Notes: a model not told the origin generated them from the sequence alone. Numbered from the stretch's first letter, positions 51,522-59,810 are shown. The stretch is DNA of 64,000 nt from Fimbriimonadaceae bacterium (GCA_023957775.1 JAMLGR010000006.1:62001-126000), one strand, 5' to 3'. Numbers and translations are program-made.

Positions 51522-51558
51522 ACCGTCCTGTGGCACCCGGTTGCACCCGATCGGGCTC

Positions 51559-51930
51559 TTAGCGCATCAAAAGGCCTTCGGTGCGCTCGCTGTACGAGTG
51601 TTGGGTGTGCAGCAGGTGCAGGGGCAGGTCGCACCGGCTCCACAGGGGCCGGGTCTGGTTCATGTAGACGTGGTAGACGTGGGCGCCGTCCCGCGTCTTT
51701 CCCCAGCGCGGCGTACCCGCTCCCGAAATCAGGATCACGTACATGCCCGCGGGCACGAGGACGTCGTCGGTGAACAGATGCGAGCCGCGCAGGACGTCTC
51801 CGGTCCGCAAGGCCTCGTCCGCGACCAGCATGTGGCCCCTGAGGGCGGCACGGAGCGAACCCTGGTTTTGGAGCAGAACGAATTCCCGTTCCGCAGATTC
51901 GCTTCGCTGGACGCCGACGATTCTAATCAC
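51559..51930 (-). CDS. Small lamin-tail-like protein
   Basis: 123 aa, soluble, beta-rich. IRIVGVQRSESAEREFVLLQNQGSLRAALRGHMLVAD is like the opening strands of the lamin-tail domain (Val/Glu-Phe-Val-Leu-Leu-Asn-Gln-Gly). GTG start. A perfect AGGTGG-A-CCACCT palindrome lies 2 nt upstream and includes the only ribosome-site-like bases. Convergent with pth. Function unknown. Confidence 0.6.
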   Translation of the reverse strand: MIRIVGVQRSESAEREFVLLQNQGSLRAALRGHMLVADEALRTGDVLRGSHLFTDDVLVPAGMYVILISGAGTPRWGKTRDGAHVYHVYMNQTRPLWSRCDLPLHLLHTQHSYSERTEGLLMR

Positions 51931-51932
51931 AG

Positions 51933-51945
51933 AGGTGGACCACCT
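51933..51945. promoter_or_regulatory. 13-bp palindrome before the lamin-tail-like gene
   Basis: AGGTGG-A-CCACCT (perfect arms), 2 nt before the GTG at 51930 read on the minus strand. It could be an operator or sequester the ribosome site AGGTGG in a hairpin. The 149-nt gap to the marR stop shows nothing else that I can name. Confidence 0.45.
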
Positions 51946-52079
51946 TGCCTAAAGGGACGGATCGCAAGCCCGATTCGGAGCCGGTTTTCCACACCTTGGG
52001 GAGGCCCTCGCAATCCTTAGCCGAGGATAGTCCAACTCCCTCCGAAGCCCCAACTCCGGTTTTTCCCCAATTCCCCATG

Positions 52080-52520
52080 CTAATCGTTGGCGAGGTTGTG
52101 CGCCGCATCGCCCAGCACCCGCACCGCGATGTCGAGCTGCTCGGTCGAGATCCCTCGGGTCATCCGCTCTTCGGTCGCGCTGAGCGCCGACAGGACCTTG
52201 CGGAGGGCCGCGCCGCCCTTTCGCGTCAGTTGGATCCGGTTCTCCCGGCGATCGCGCTTGTTCGCGCGCTGCTCGACGAGACCTTTGGCCATCGCGCCCT
52301 TCACCGCCTCGCACAAGGAGGGTGGGGTGATTCCCAGCCGCCTAGCCAGCTCCGCCTGGCTCGCCTTCCCGTCGGCCGCGTGCGCCGCGCTGAGAAGCTC
52401 GAACGTGCCGTAGTTCAGGCCGTTGGCCTCGAGCACCGGATCGAGCTGCGCGGAGACGAGCTCGGAGAGCACGGAGGCCCGGGCCGAGAGCGACCCCTGC
52501 AAAGACCGTTCGCCTTCCAT
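52080..52520 (-). CDS. MarR family transcriptional regulator
   Basis: 146 aa. Winged helix: SQAELARRLGITPPSLCEAVKGAMAKGLVEQRANKRDRRENRIQLTRKG, with the DRR(E)-N wing typical of MarR; helices for dimerisation at both ends. ATG chosen because -10 TATCCT lies 6 nt before it inside the palindrome TTAGGTATCCTAA. Encoded 13 nt after the dipeptidase gene on the same strand. Confidence 0.9.
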   Translation of the reverse strand: MEGERSLQGSLSARASVLSELVSAQLDPVLEANGLNYGTFELLSAAHAADGKASQAELARRLGITPPSLCEAVKGAMAKGLVEQRANKRDRRENRIQLTRKGGAALRKVLSALSATEERMTRGISTEQLDIAVRVLGDAAHNLAND

Positions 52521-52524
52521 ATGG

Positions 52525-52537
52525 TTAGGATACCTAA
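52525..52537 (-). promoter_or_regulatory. MarR self-operator overlapping its -10 box
   Basis: TTAGGTATCCTAA (perfect 5-bp arms, 3-bp centre) contains TATCCT as -10; the ATG follows 6 nt after it. Its form TTAG-N5-CTAA is like sites of SlyA/MarR proteins. Binding here would block transcription of marR. Confidence 0.65.
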
Positions 52538-53604
52538 TGAGTGAGCGGCGCCCAAGTCTGCCCGAGCACGCGCATCCAGTTCCCATGGGCGATCTTGGCG
52601 AGATCGCTCTCGCCGAAGCCGTGGGCGCGCAGGGCCCCGACAATCTTCGGAAGCCCGGACGCGTCTCGGATGGCCGAAGGGAGCTGGGTCCCGTCGAAAT
52701 CCGAGCCGAAGGCGACGTGCTCCACGCCGATGCGCTCGGCAACGTAGGCCATGTGCCGCACCAGCAGCTCCAAGGGAACGTCCGCGTCGAGCCGCCCCTC
52801 GGGGTCGAGGTCGTAGTTTGCGAAGATCACGCCCATCACGCCTCCGGAAGCGCCGATCGCATCGATCTGCGCGTCCGTGAGGTTGCGCGAGCGGGGGGCG
52901 AGGGCGTGCACGGCCGTATGGGTGGAGACCAGCGGCGCCCTCGAAAGGGAGGCAACGTCCCAAAAACCCCTCTCGTTGAGGTGCGCGAGGTCGATCATCA
53001 CGCCCAGCCGGTTGCACGCGGCCACGAGTTCGCGGCCGGCGGGCGTGAGGCCCGGGCCCGTGTCCGGCGAGGAGGGAAACCGAAAGGGAACGCCCTCCGC
53101 AAAAGCGTTCTTCCGGCTCCACACCAGTCCCAAAGAGCGCAATCCCCGCCGAACCCACCCTTCGAGGTTGGAGAGGTCGGGCGCGATGGCCTCGGCGCCC
53201 TCGAAGTGCAACACGACCGCAAAGCGCCCGTCCGCGCGGCACGCCTCCAGAGTCGCCGCATCGCGGGCGACGACGACGCGTCCGGCGGAGCCCGCTTCCA
53301 GGGCGAACATCTGTTCCGCGATTCCGCGGGTGAAGGCGTCCGCCCTTTCGAAAGGGTAGGGACCTTCGAGCGGAACCTCGTATCCATCGGCCGTCCGTAT
53401 CAGCGGCACGTTGCCGGTCGGACCGTACGTGAACTCGGGATTCGGGGCGAAGATGGCGAACAGCCCGCCGAACAAGCCCCCCTCCACGGCGCGCGGGAGG
53501 TCGAGGTGCCCCTCCTCCGAACGTTCGAAGAAGGAGCGTCCCGTCGCCCGATCCGGATGGAACAGCTTGAGCAGGGTGTCGTTGTGGCCATCGAAGACGA
53601 GCAC
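52534..53604 (-). CDS. Membrane dipeptidase family (M19) dipeptidase
   Basis: 356 aa TIM barrel with binuclear zinc: DGHND near residue 5, LHFEGAEA (bridging Glu), IDLAHLN, STHTAVHAL and GSDFDG. Splits dipeptides. GTG start 6 nt after CAATCT, a weak leaderless-type -10. MarR gene follows directly, and the operator overlaps this gene's stop codon. Confidence 0.93.
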   Translation of the reverse strand: MLVFDGHNDTLLKLFHPDRATGRSFFERSEEGHLDLPRAVEGGLFGGLFAIFAPNPEFTYGPTGNVPLIRTADGYEVPLEGPYPFERADAFTRGIAEQMFALEAGSAGRVVVARDAATLEACRADGRFAVVLHFEGAEAIAPDLSNLEGWVRRGLRSLGLVWSRKNAFAEGVPFRFPSSPDTGPGLTPAGRELVAACNRLGVMIDLAHLNERGFWDVASLSRAPLVSTHTAVHALAPRSRNLTDAQIDAIGASGGVMGVIFANYDLDPEGRLDADVPLELLVRHMAYVAERIGVEHVAFGSDFDGTQLPSAIRDASGLPKIVGALRAHGFGESDLAKIAHGNWMRVLGQTWAPLTH

Positions 53605-53666
53605 GGGGACAGATTGGCAGATTTCACCACAGACACGAATGGGCCCGTTCGCGCGTTAGAAAGGGC

Positions 53667-54530
53667 GTGAAAGCGACAAACATCGCCTTGCTGGCCGTTG
53701 CCGCCGCGTTGGTCGGCTGCGGCCAACCCGCCAAGGTGTCTCCACCGGCTCCGAAGCCCGTCGCGCTCGCAGCGGGAACCCCGGTGTCCCTCATCCTGCT
53801 CCAAAAGCTCGATTCTGGGGGAACGGCGGTGGGCACGGTCGTTCCGCTGATGGTCGCCGAGGACGTGAAGGCGCCGGACGGCACGGTTTTAATTCGGCGA
53901 GGGGCCCCAGCCAGCGGGACCGTGACCCTGTCCCGGAGTGCGGGCGCGCTGTCCGCGCTCGCGAACACCCCGGCGCGGCTCGCCCTGCGTCTCGAGCGCA
54001 CGTGGGGCGTCGACGGGTCGGAGATCGTCTTGTGCGCCGAGATCGACGACGCCGAGGCGGCGTACGCCTTCACGCGCGATAACACGGGGAAGATCGGGGG
54101 AGAGGTCGACCTGGAGAAGGTGTGGTCGAACGACACGGCCCAACCCATCCTCGAGCGGCTCTCGCAGAACCTGGAGGAAGGGAAGAGCCTCGACCTGTCC
54201 GATCCCGAGATTCGCCGGACGCTTCAGGACGTCGCCCGCGATCTCAACCTCGACTCCACGAGCCGCCTGCTGCAAAGGGGGGAGCTGGAAAGGGCGGACA
54301 ACCTGCTTGCCCAGGTTCGGCAGGGCGGAAGCGCGGCGGCCCTGGTGAACGGCGCCGCGTTGCCGACCATCGGTGCGGCGATCGAGCTGGCCAACCTCGC
54401 CGGACGCGTCGGCAGCAGGATCGGAGGCGTGTTCAAGGGGCGGAACATCCGCGCGCACGTGGGCACTCCCGTCCCAGCCTTGGTCGCCGAGCAGGCCTCG
54501 GTCCGACCACAGCCGGTGTCCGCCGCGTGA
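53667..54530 (+). CDS. Lipoprotein of unknown function
   Basis: 287 aa. Lipoprotein signal with lipobox LVGC at about residue 15-18. Then a beta-rich half (VSLILLQKLDSGGTAVGTVVPLMVAEDVKAPDGTVLIRRGAPASGTVT, about 45-95) similar in pattern to proteins with swapped SH3/SAF-like domains, and a helical half. GTG start. Overlaps the acylphosphatase gene by 4 nt. Confidence 0.75.
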   Translation: MKATNIALLAVAAALVGCGQPAKVSPPAPKPVALAAGTPVSLILLQKLDSGGTAVGTVVPLMVAEDVKAPDGTVLIRRGAPASGTVTLSRSAGALSALANTPARLALRLERTWGVDGSEIVLCAEIDDAEAAYAFTRDNTGKIGGEVDLEKVWSNDTAQPILERLSQNLEEGKSLDLSDPEIRRTLQDVARDLNLDSTSRLLQRGELERADNLLAQVRQGGSAAALVNGAALPTIGAAIELANLAGRVGSRIGGVFKGRNIRAHVGTPVPALVAEQASVRPQPVSAA

Positions 54531-54799
54531 CGGCGGCACGAATTCGCGTCGAAGGCAGGGTGCAAGGCGTGGGCTTTCGGGCCTTCGTGGTCCGGGAGGC
54601 TGCGGTTCTTGGGATCGCCGGCGAGGTTTGGAACACGATCGACGGGGCGGTGGAGCTGCTGGCGGTCCACGGCGATCCGTCGGTCCTTGCCGCTCTCGAA
54701 CGGAAGCTGGCGCGGGGTCCCGGCCGAGTGGACCGCGTCGTTTCGCGACCTGTGGACGCGGACCCAGCCAACGGATTCGTCATCGGGGCCACGCGGTAG
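54527..54799 (+). CDS. acyP: Acylphosphatase
   Basis: 90 aa. VEGRVQGVGFRAFVVREA (the Arg phosphate-binder) and GEVWNTIDGAVELLAVHG (Asn in the catalytic position) are the two family signatures. Hydrolyses acyl phosphates. GTG start overlapping the lipoprotein stop. Confidence 0.92.
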   Translation: MTAARIRVEGRVQGVGFRAFVVREAAVLGIAGEVWNTIDGAVELLAVHGDPSVLAALERKLARGPGRVDRVVSRPVDADPANGFVIGATR

Positions 54800-54815
54800 A
54801 CGTCAGGCGCGGATC

Positions 54816-54923
54816 TCAAATCGCGCGCATCATCCCCTGGTCCTCGTGTTCCAGGTGGCCGGCGTAACGGTAGAACCAGCGGTCGTCCAACTCTCGAGCA
54901 GACAACCGCTGGATGAGGTTCAG
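54816..54923 (-). pseudogene. Possible multicopper-oxidase C-terminal remnant
   Basis: Frame on the minus strand just after the cytochrome stop reads ...LDDRWFYRYAGHLEHEDQGMM and then stops. LEHED-x-GMM is the end motif of type-1 copper sites in multicopper oxidases (normally YHCHxLEHEDxGMM). The HCH part is altered and the upstream two-thirds of such a gene are missing. Could be a remnant left after recombination; could also be chance. Confidence 0.35.
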
Positions 54924-54952
54924 TCCCGTCGCAGCACCGGGCTCGCGAACGC

Positions 54953-55876
54953 CTACTCTTTCGCGCCGCCGGCGATCCAGTCGGCGATCTTCTGGACCTC
55001 GTCGTCGGGCATGGGCGGTCCGCCCTGGGGCATCCGGGGCTGCATTGTGCCGCGAATCAAGAGAACGAGTCGGCTCTCGTCGGGCTTGCCGGGGACGATG
55101 TTGCGGCCGCGGCCCGATGCCACCAGCGCCTGGTAGTTCGTCACGTCCACCCGGCCGGCACGAGACTGCGCGCTGTGACAGGGCAGGCATCGCTTGGTCA
55201 GGATCGGCGAAACGTCCGCGAAGGTGAGCGCGCTCGCGGCGGGCTTTTCCACCTTGGTGGCGCCCGCGGGAGGCGTGAAGGCCCCGACGGCGTCCGCAGA
55301 GGACAGAACCTCGAGCTGCGTGGCGATCACCAGGGTCTCGGAACCGGCGGTCTTGATCGAGAAGCCGCGCACCAATCCCGTTTTGGCGTCGAGGTACGCG
55401 GTCACCGGCCGCGAATCCGGGGCCGCGGTGGTGAAGGTGATTTCCGTGACGGCGATCCCTTTGATCGTGCGCTTCGCCCCCGTCTGGACGTTGGTGGCGC
55501 CTTTGAAGGGATCGCCCCCGAAGAAGCCGCCCCACGCCCAGAGAAGATCGTTGGACATCAGCTTGGCGGTCTCGCCTTCGGGGGCGGGCTCCTCCGTGTA
55601 CTCGTTCTTGGCGGTGTCGACCGTCCAGAGTGTCTTGCCGTCGGTGGCGGTTTGGGTGCCAGGGGCCTCCCATCGGGCCGTGGAAGGCTTCGCGAGGACC
55701 AGTTTGTGCTCGCTGGCAACTCCAGGAATCGGCTGGACCGAAAGGACGAGGCGAAGCGCCGGGGCCTTGGCCAGCGCGGCGTTGTTCGCCGCCAAGGCGC
55801 CAGACCCACCTTGAGGAGTGAAGGCGGCAATGGCCAGAAGGGCCGCCGCGAGAACGAAGGGCACGGTTTTGTTCAT
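54953..55876 (-). CDS. Secreted LolA-like/cytochrome c fusion protein
   Basis: 307 aa. Signal peptide (MNKTVPFVLAAALLAIAAF), a LolA/DUF2092-like beta half-barrel (about 45-200, TARWEAPGTQTATDGKTLWTVD, TAYLDAKTGLVRGFSI), then a c-type cytochrome domain with CLPCH near 226-230 and RAGRVDVTNYQALVASGRG, PGKPDESRLVLLI and MPDDEVQKIADWI, as in Planctomycetes-type cytochromes. Likely periplasmic or outer-surface electron carrier. ATG at 55876 gives the signal. Confidence 0.82.
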   Translation of the reverse strand: MNKTVPFVLAAALLAIAAFTPQGGSGALAANNAALAKAPALRLVLSVQPIPGVASEHKLVLAKPSTARWEAPGTQTATDGKTLWTVDTAKNEYTEEPAPEGETAKLMSNDLLWAWGGFFGGDPFKGATNVQTGAKRTIKGIAVTEITFTTAAPDSRPVTAYLDAKTGLVRGFSIKTAGSETLVIATQLEVLSSADAVGAFTPPAGATKVEKPAASALTFADVSPILTKRCLPCHSAQSRAGRVDVTNYQALVASGRGRNIVPGKPDESRLVLLIRGTMQPRMPQGGPPMPDDEVQKIADWIAGGAKE

Positions 55877-55929
55877 AGTCGTCGCATTAGAGTACGGCAA
55901 CGGCCGATCAAGTTGCACCCCCCGTCAAG

Positions 55930-55935
55930 GATAAT
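55930..55935 (+). promoter_or_regulatory. Leaderless-type -10 box of the cyclophilin gene
   Basis: GATAAT 6 nt before the ATG at 55942; no ribosome site. Confidence 0.55.
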
Positions 55936-55941
55936 GGGTGT

Positions 55942-56619
55942 ATGCGAAAGATTTCCGTGGCCCTTGCCGTTGCGTTGGGCATGCTCGTCGTCGGTTGCGA
56001 GGAGGGGGCGGGGACCGCGACCACCCTCGAAAAGAGTCCCGAAGCGACGGCGCCGGCCGTTCAAACCCCCGCGCCCGATGAATCGTCGCAGGACGAGCAG
56101 GCCGCCAAACCCAAGGACGGCGACGAGGTGGGCGTGATCCAAACCAACCTCGGCCGCATCGTGGTCCAGTTCTTTCCCGACAAGGCTCCGGGGCACGTGA
56201 AGAACTTCAAGGACCTGGCGCGCAAGAAGTTCTACGACGGCACGAAGTTCCACCGCGTGATTCCCGACTTCATGATCCAGGGCGGGGATCCCAACTCGCG
56301 CGAGGCGGATCGGAGCCTTCACGGGACCGGCGGGCCGGGCTACGCGATCAAGGCCGAGTTCAACGACATCAAGCATGTGCGCGGCGTGCTCAGCATGGCG
56401 CGCTCGAGAGATCCCGATTCGGCGGGAAGCCAGTTCTTCATCATGGTTGCCGCGTATCCGAGCCTCGACGGCGAGTACAGCGCCTTTGGCTCCGTCGTCG
56501 AAGGCATGGACGTGGTGGACAAGATCGTGGCCCTGCCCCGCGACGGGAATGACAATCCGCTGGCGGAGAACCCGGCGATCATCGAGTCGATCCGCATCGA
56601 AACCTGGCCGCTCAAATAG
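55942..56619 (+). CDS. Cyclophilin-type peptidyl-prolyl isomerase lipoprotein
   Basis: 225 aa. Lipoprotein signal (lipobox VVGC near 16-19), Pro/Glu-rich linker, then a cyclophilin domain with NFKDLARKKFYDGTKFHRVIPDFMIQGGDP (catalytic Arg), GVLSMARSRDPDSAGSQFFI and FGSVVEGMDVVDKI. Folds extracytoplasmic proteins. Single-gene transcript. Confidence 0.94.
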   Translation: MRKISVALAVALGMLVVGCEEGAGTATTLEKSPEATAPAVQTPAPDESSQDEQAAKPKDGDEVGVIQTNLGRIVVQFFPDKAPGHVKNFKDLARKKFYDGTKFHRVIPDFMIQGGDPNSREADRSLHGTGGPGYAIKAEFNDIKHVRGVLSMARSRDPDSAGSQFFIMVAAYPSLDGEYSAFGSVVEGMDVVDKIVALPRDGNDNPLAENPAIIESIRIETWPLK

Positions 56620-56723
56620 TCCGCCGCCCCGGCGCGAACTTCGTCGGGGTTGGCACCCTCTACCATTTCGAGGGACACTGTGAGTGTCTTTCGGTGGGCT
56701 GCGCCCGCCAATAGGGAGGAGGG

Positions 56724-59282
56724 ATGATTTTGATGAAGAGAGCGCTTCTTTGCGCGATGCCGTGGCTGCTGTCCAGTGCCGTGCTCGCGCAAATGCCCGC
56801 CGATGTGGCGGCAAAACAGGCGATCGCCGAGGCCAACCTGAAGATCGAGGTGCCCAGCGTCCGAACTTTGAAGCTCGGCGGGAAGGTCAGCCGGGTGTAC
56901 GGGGTGCCGTTTGGATACGGGACGTCGCCGCGCGATTCCGCCACACGGTTCTTGGTTCGCTACCACGAGCTGTTCGCACCCGGGGACTCCACGTTCGCCT
57001 TCGAAGGAACGCAATCCCTGGCGGGCGGGCGTTTCACGGCCGTCTACTACCGACAGATGGTCGGCGACGTGCCCGTCGACCGCGGCTACCTCACCCTGAT
57101 GGTCAGGAGCGAGGCGGAGTTTCCCATCGTGCTTGCCAGTTCGGGAACGCAGATCGTGCGCTCGATGACGACCGAACCCAAGGTCCCGGCGATCGGGGTG
57201 GTGGGGAAGGTCTCGCGCCTGAACCGCAAGCTCAAGGCGTTCAGCCAACCTTCGCTCGTGGCCTACCCGCACGAGACCGAAACGCGCCTTGCGTGGACGC
57301 TCACGGGCGACTCGGTCGAGCTGAAGGACCAGCAGAAATACCAGATCTTCGTCGATGCCATGACGGGCGAGGTGCTCGAGTGGCGAAACCGGATCTTCCG
57401 CACGGATGTGTTGGGCAACGTCTCGGGCAAGTACACCCCGGGGTTGAAGCCCGACCAACCCAACAACCCGCCGGCGCTGATGCCCGTTCCCGGCGCCGGT
57501 GTGAACATCACCGGAGGCAGTGCCGGCTACGCGGACGGCAACGGCGATTTCGTGTTGCCGAACGGCGGCACGGCGCCGGTGACGGTGACCGGGAGGCCGG
57601 TCGGGCGTTGGTCGTCCGCTGCGAACTCCGGTGGCGCCGCCCTGACTGGCGGCGTCAACGTGACCCCGCCGGGGCCCGCGAACATCGTGCTGAATGCCGC
57701 TCCCGTTGAATTCGACACGGCTCAGCTCAACGGTTTCACGCAGGCCGAGCGCATCCACAATCTGGCGAAGGCGGTCCACCCGACGTACCCGGGAATCGAC
57801 ATTTCGTTGACCACCAACGTCAACGTGAACAACACGTGCAACGCGAACTACAACGGTTCGGCGATCAACTTCTTCCGAGCGGGTGGCGGGTGTCCAAACA
57901 CAGCCTACAGTTCGGTGGTTTGGCATGAGTACGGTCACTTCATCATCGATCGCGGCCACCCCAGCGCTGCCGGGGACTACCACGAAGGCGTGGCCGACGT
58001 GTCTGCGTGCATGGTCGGCGATACCCCCGAACTCGGGCTTGATTTCCGAGGCCAGGGCACGGGTCCCCTGCGCAATGCGATCAACACGGTGAATTACCCC
58101 TGCTCCGGGGAAGTGCACCTTTGCGGCCAGGTGATCTCGGGCGCCTTCTGGATGACGATCCTCGAACTCGACCAGACGATCGGCCATGCCGCGTCGTTGC
58201 CGATGCTGCGGAGCTGGTGGCTGGACAGCATCTTGCTGCGCCCGTCGGGAATCAACCCGGGCATCACGATCGACGTGCTGACGCTCGACGACGACGACAA
58301 CAACATCTACAACGGGACGCCGCACTACCAGGAGATTGCCGACGGTTTCGGGGCGAAGAACCTCGACGCGCCCGAGTTGGAGTGGGTCCAGATCGCACCG
58401 CAGGGCCTTCCCGAGTTCCTCATCAAGCCGAGAAGCCCGGGCCGCGAGGAGGTGACCCCCACCTACGTCGTGCGGGTCCTGGTTCAGGACAACGTGGGCA
58501 CGGTCGACCCGGGGGCCGTCAAGGTGTGGACGTCGAAGAACGGCGGCGCCTTCACATCGAGGTCGTTGGTGCCGGTGCCTGGGCATCCCCATCAGTTCTA
58601 CACGGCGATTCCGATTCCGCCGTGCGGGACCTCGGTTCGGTACTACTTGGAGGCGCGGGACACCCAGAACAGGGTGACGACGTACCCGCGGGCTGGAGCC
58701 GATCAGCCGATTCAATTCGTGGTCGCCGAGGACATCCTGGTCCAGTTCGAGGACACGTTCCAATCGAATCTGGGTTGGTCCGTGGAGAACATCGCCGTTT
58801 CGACGGGCGCATGGGTGCGCGACGCTCCGCGGGGGACGAGCCTCAACGGCCTCCCGGCGAATCCGGGTTCGGATTCCAGCGACCCCGGTTCGCTCTGCTA
58901 CTTCACGGGACAGGGCGCCATCGGAGGAGCGGTGGGCGATGCCGACGTCGACGGGGGCCCCACCCGGCTGATCTCGCCGGTCATCGATCTGGCGGGAAGC
59001 AACGCGATCATCGAGTATCGCCGGTGGTTCTTCAACGACGACGGCGACGACGCGTTGACCGTCGAGGTCTCGAACGACAACGGGGCGTCTTGGACGCCGG
59101 TCGAGACGGTGCTCTTCGCCGGTGCGGAGAACGCTTGGATCCCCCGTTCGTTCGCGGTGAGCGACTTCGTGACGCCGTCCGCGACGGTGCGCGTTCGGTT
59201 CTCCACGTCGGACAACCCGAACAACTCGATCACCGAGGCCGGGGTGGACCACTTCGTCGTGAAGCGGCTCATTTGCCACTAG
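56724..59282 (+). CDS. Secreted gluzincin metalloprotease (thermolysin/fungalysin type)
   Basis: 852 aa. Signal peptide (MPWLLSSAVLA), FTP-like propeptide (about 30-220), metalloprotease domain with zinc motif HEYGH at 401-405 and third ligand Glu421 in YHEGVADV, then Ig-like/beta domains and a C-terminal MAM/CUB-like domain (VEVSNDNGASWTPVETV, VDHFVVKRL). Strong SD GGGAGGAGGG just before ATG; ATG 56736 is possible. Digests external protein. Confidence 0.9.
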   Translation: MILMKRALLCAMPWLLSSAVLAQMPADVAAKQAIAEANLKIEVPSVRTLKLGGKVSRVYGVPFGYGTSPRDSATRFLVRYHELFAPGDSTFAFEGTQSLAGGRFTAVYYRQMVGDVPVDRGYLTLMVRSEAEFPIVLASSGTQIVRSMTTEPKVPAIGVVGKVSRLNRKLKAFSQPSLVAYPHETETRLAWTLTGDSVELKDQQKYQIFVDAMTGEVLEWRNRIFRTDVLGNVSGKYTPGLKPDQPNNPPALMPVPGAGVNITGGSAGYADGNGDFVLPNGGTAPVTVTGRPVGRWSSAANSGGAALTGGVNVTPPGPANIVLNAAPVEFDTAQLNGFTQAERIHNLAKAVHPTYPGIDISLTTNVNVNNTCNANYNGSAINFFRAGGGCPNTAYSSVVWHEYGHFIIDRGHPSAAGDYHEGVADVSACMVGDTPELGLDFRGQGTGPLRNAINTVNYPCSGEVHLCGQVISGAFWMTILELDQTIGHAASLPMLRSWWLDSILLRPSGINPGITIDVLTLDDDDNNIYNGTPHYQEIADGFGAKNLDAPELEWVQIAPQGLPEFLIKPRSPGREEVTPTYVVRVLVQDNVGTVDPGAVKVWTSKNGGAFTSRSLVPVPGHPHQFYTAIPIPPCGTSVRYYLEARDTQNRVTTYPRAGADQPIQFVVAEDILVQFEDTFQSNLGWSVENIAVSTGAWVRDAPRGTSLNGLPANPGSDSSDPGSLCYFTGQGAIGGAVGDADVDGGPTRLISPVIDLAGSNAIIEYRRWFFNDDGDDALTVEVSNDNGASWTPVETVLFAGAENAWIPRSFAVSDFVTPSATVRVRFSTSDNPNNSITEAGVDHFVVKRLICH

Positions 59283-59295
59283 GTGACAGGTCTTC

Positions 59296-59319
59296 CGGGG
59301 CCCCCGCGAAGGGGCCCCG
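59296..59319 (+). terminator. Hairpin after the metalloprotease gene
   Basis: Perfect 9-bp stem CGGGGCCCC / GGGGCCCCG with a 6-nt loop, 14 nt after the stop. No U-run. Confidence 0.6.
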
Positions 59320-59334
59320 AGGACCACGAGATCC

Positions 59335-59751
59335 ATGTCCAACGAACGGCACCTCCCCTGTGCGGCCGCCCTGGGCGCGAGCCGTGTCGGAGCGGCGCGC
59401 CACGCGACCCGCGTGGATCTCTGGAGGTGCATCGAACAGGCGCGCGCCGAGTTGGCGGAGCGGGCCGGGGAGGGGGTGTCGCTCCGGACGCTTTCCCATG
59501 CCGCGGGCCTTTCCCCCTGGCACTTCCAGCGCGTGTTCAAGCGCGCTTGCGGAGAGACCCCGCACGCGGCGCTGAGGCGGATGCGTCTTGAAGCAGCCCA
59601 TCGCCTCCTCAGCGAGACCGGGTGCAGCGTGACGGAAGCGTGTTTCGCCGTGGGGTTTTCAAGCGTGGGTTCGTTCTGCCGGCTCTTCCGCCGCAGCTAT
59701 GGCCGGTCGCCAGGATCGGTGCGAAAGTCGCAACCCCGGACAACGGCTTAG
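59335..59751 (+). CDS. AraC-type DNA-binding protein lacking a sensor domain
   Basis: 138 aa. Residues 28-130 form the two helix-turn-helix units of AraC/XylS: SLRTLSHAAGLSPWHFQRVFKRACGETPHAALRRMRLEAAHRLL and SVTEACFAVGFSSVGSFCRLFRRSYGRSPG. No effector domain, so it may respond to level or a partner. Next gene is a VOC protein; a link is possible. Confidence 0.88.
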   Translation: MSNERHLPCAAALGASRVGAARHATRVDLWRCIEQARAELAERAGEGVSLRTLSHAAGLSPWHFQRVFKRACGETPHAALRRMRLEAAHRLLSETGCSVTEACFAVGFSSVGSFCRLFRRSYGRSPGSVRKSQPRTTA

Positions 59752-59810
59752 CCCTCCACGTCGCGCACAATGCGTCCATTGCGCCGCGCGGCCGTGCGCA
59801 GGGAGGTCCC

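Noticed and set aside
56340-59540. Antisense frame of over 1000 codons across the metalloprotease gene
   Set aside because: Shadow of a verified protease gene; Arg/His/Val bias and no domain motif.
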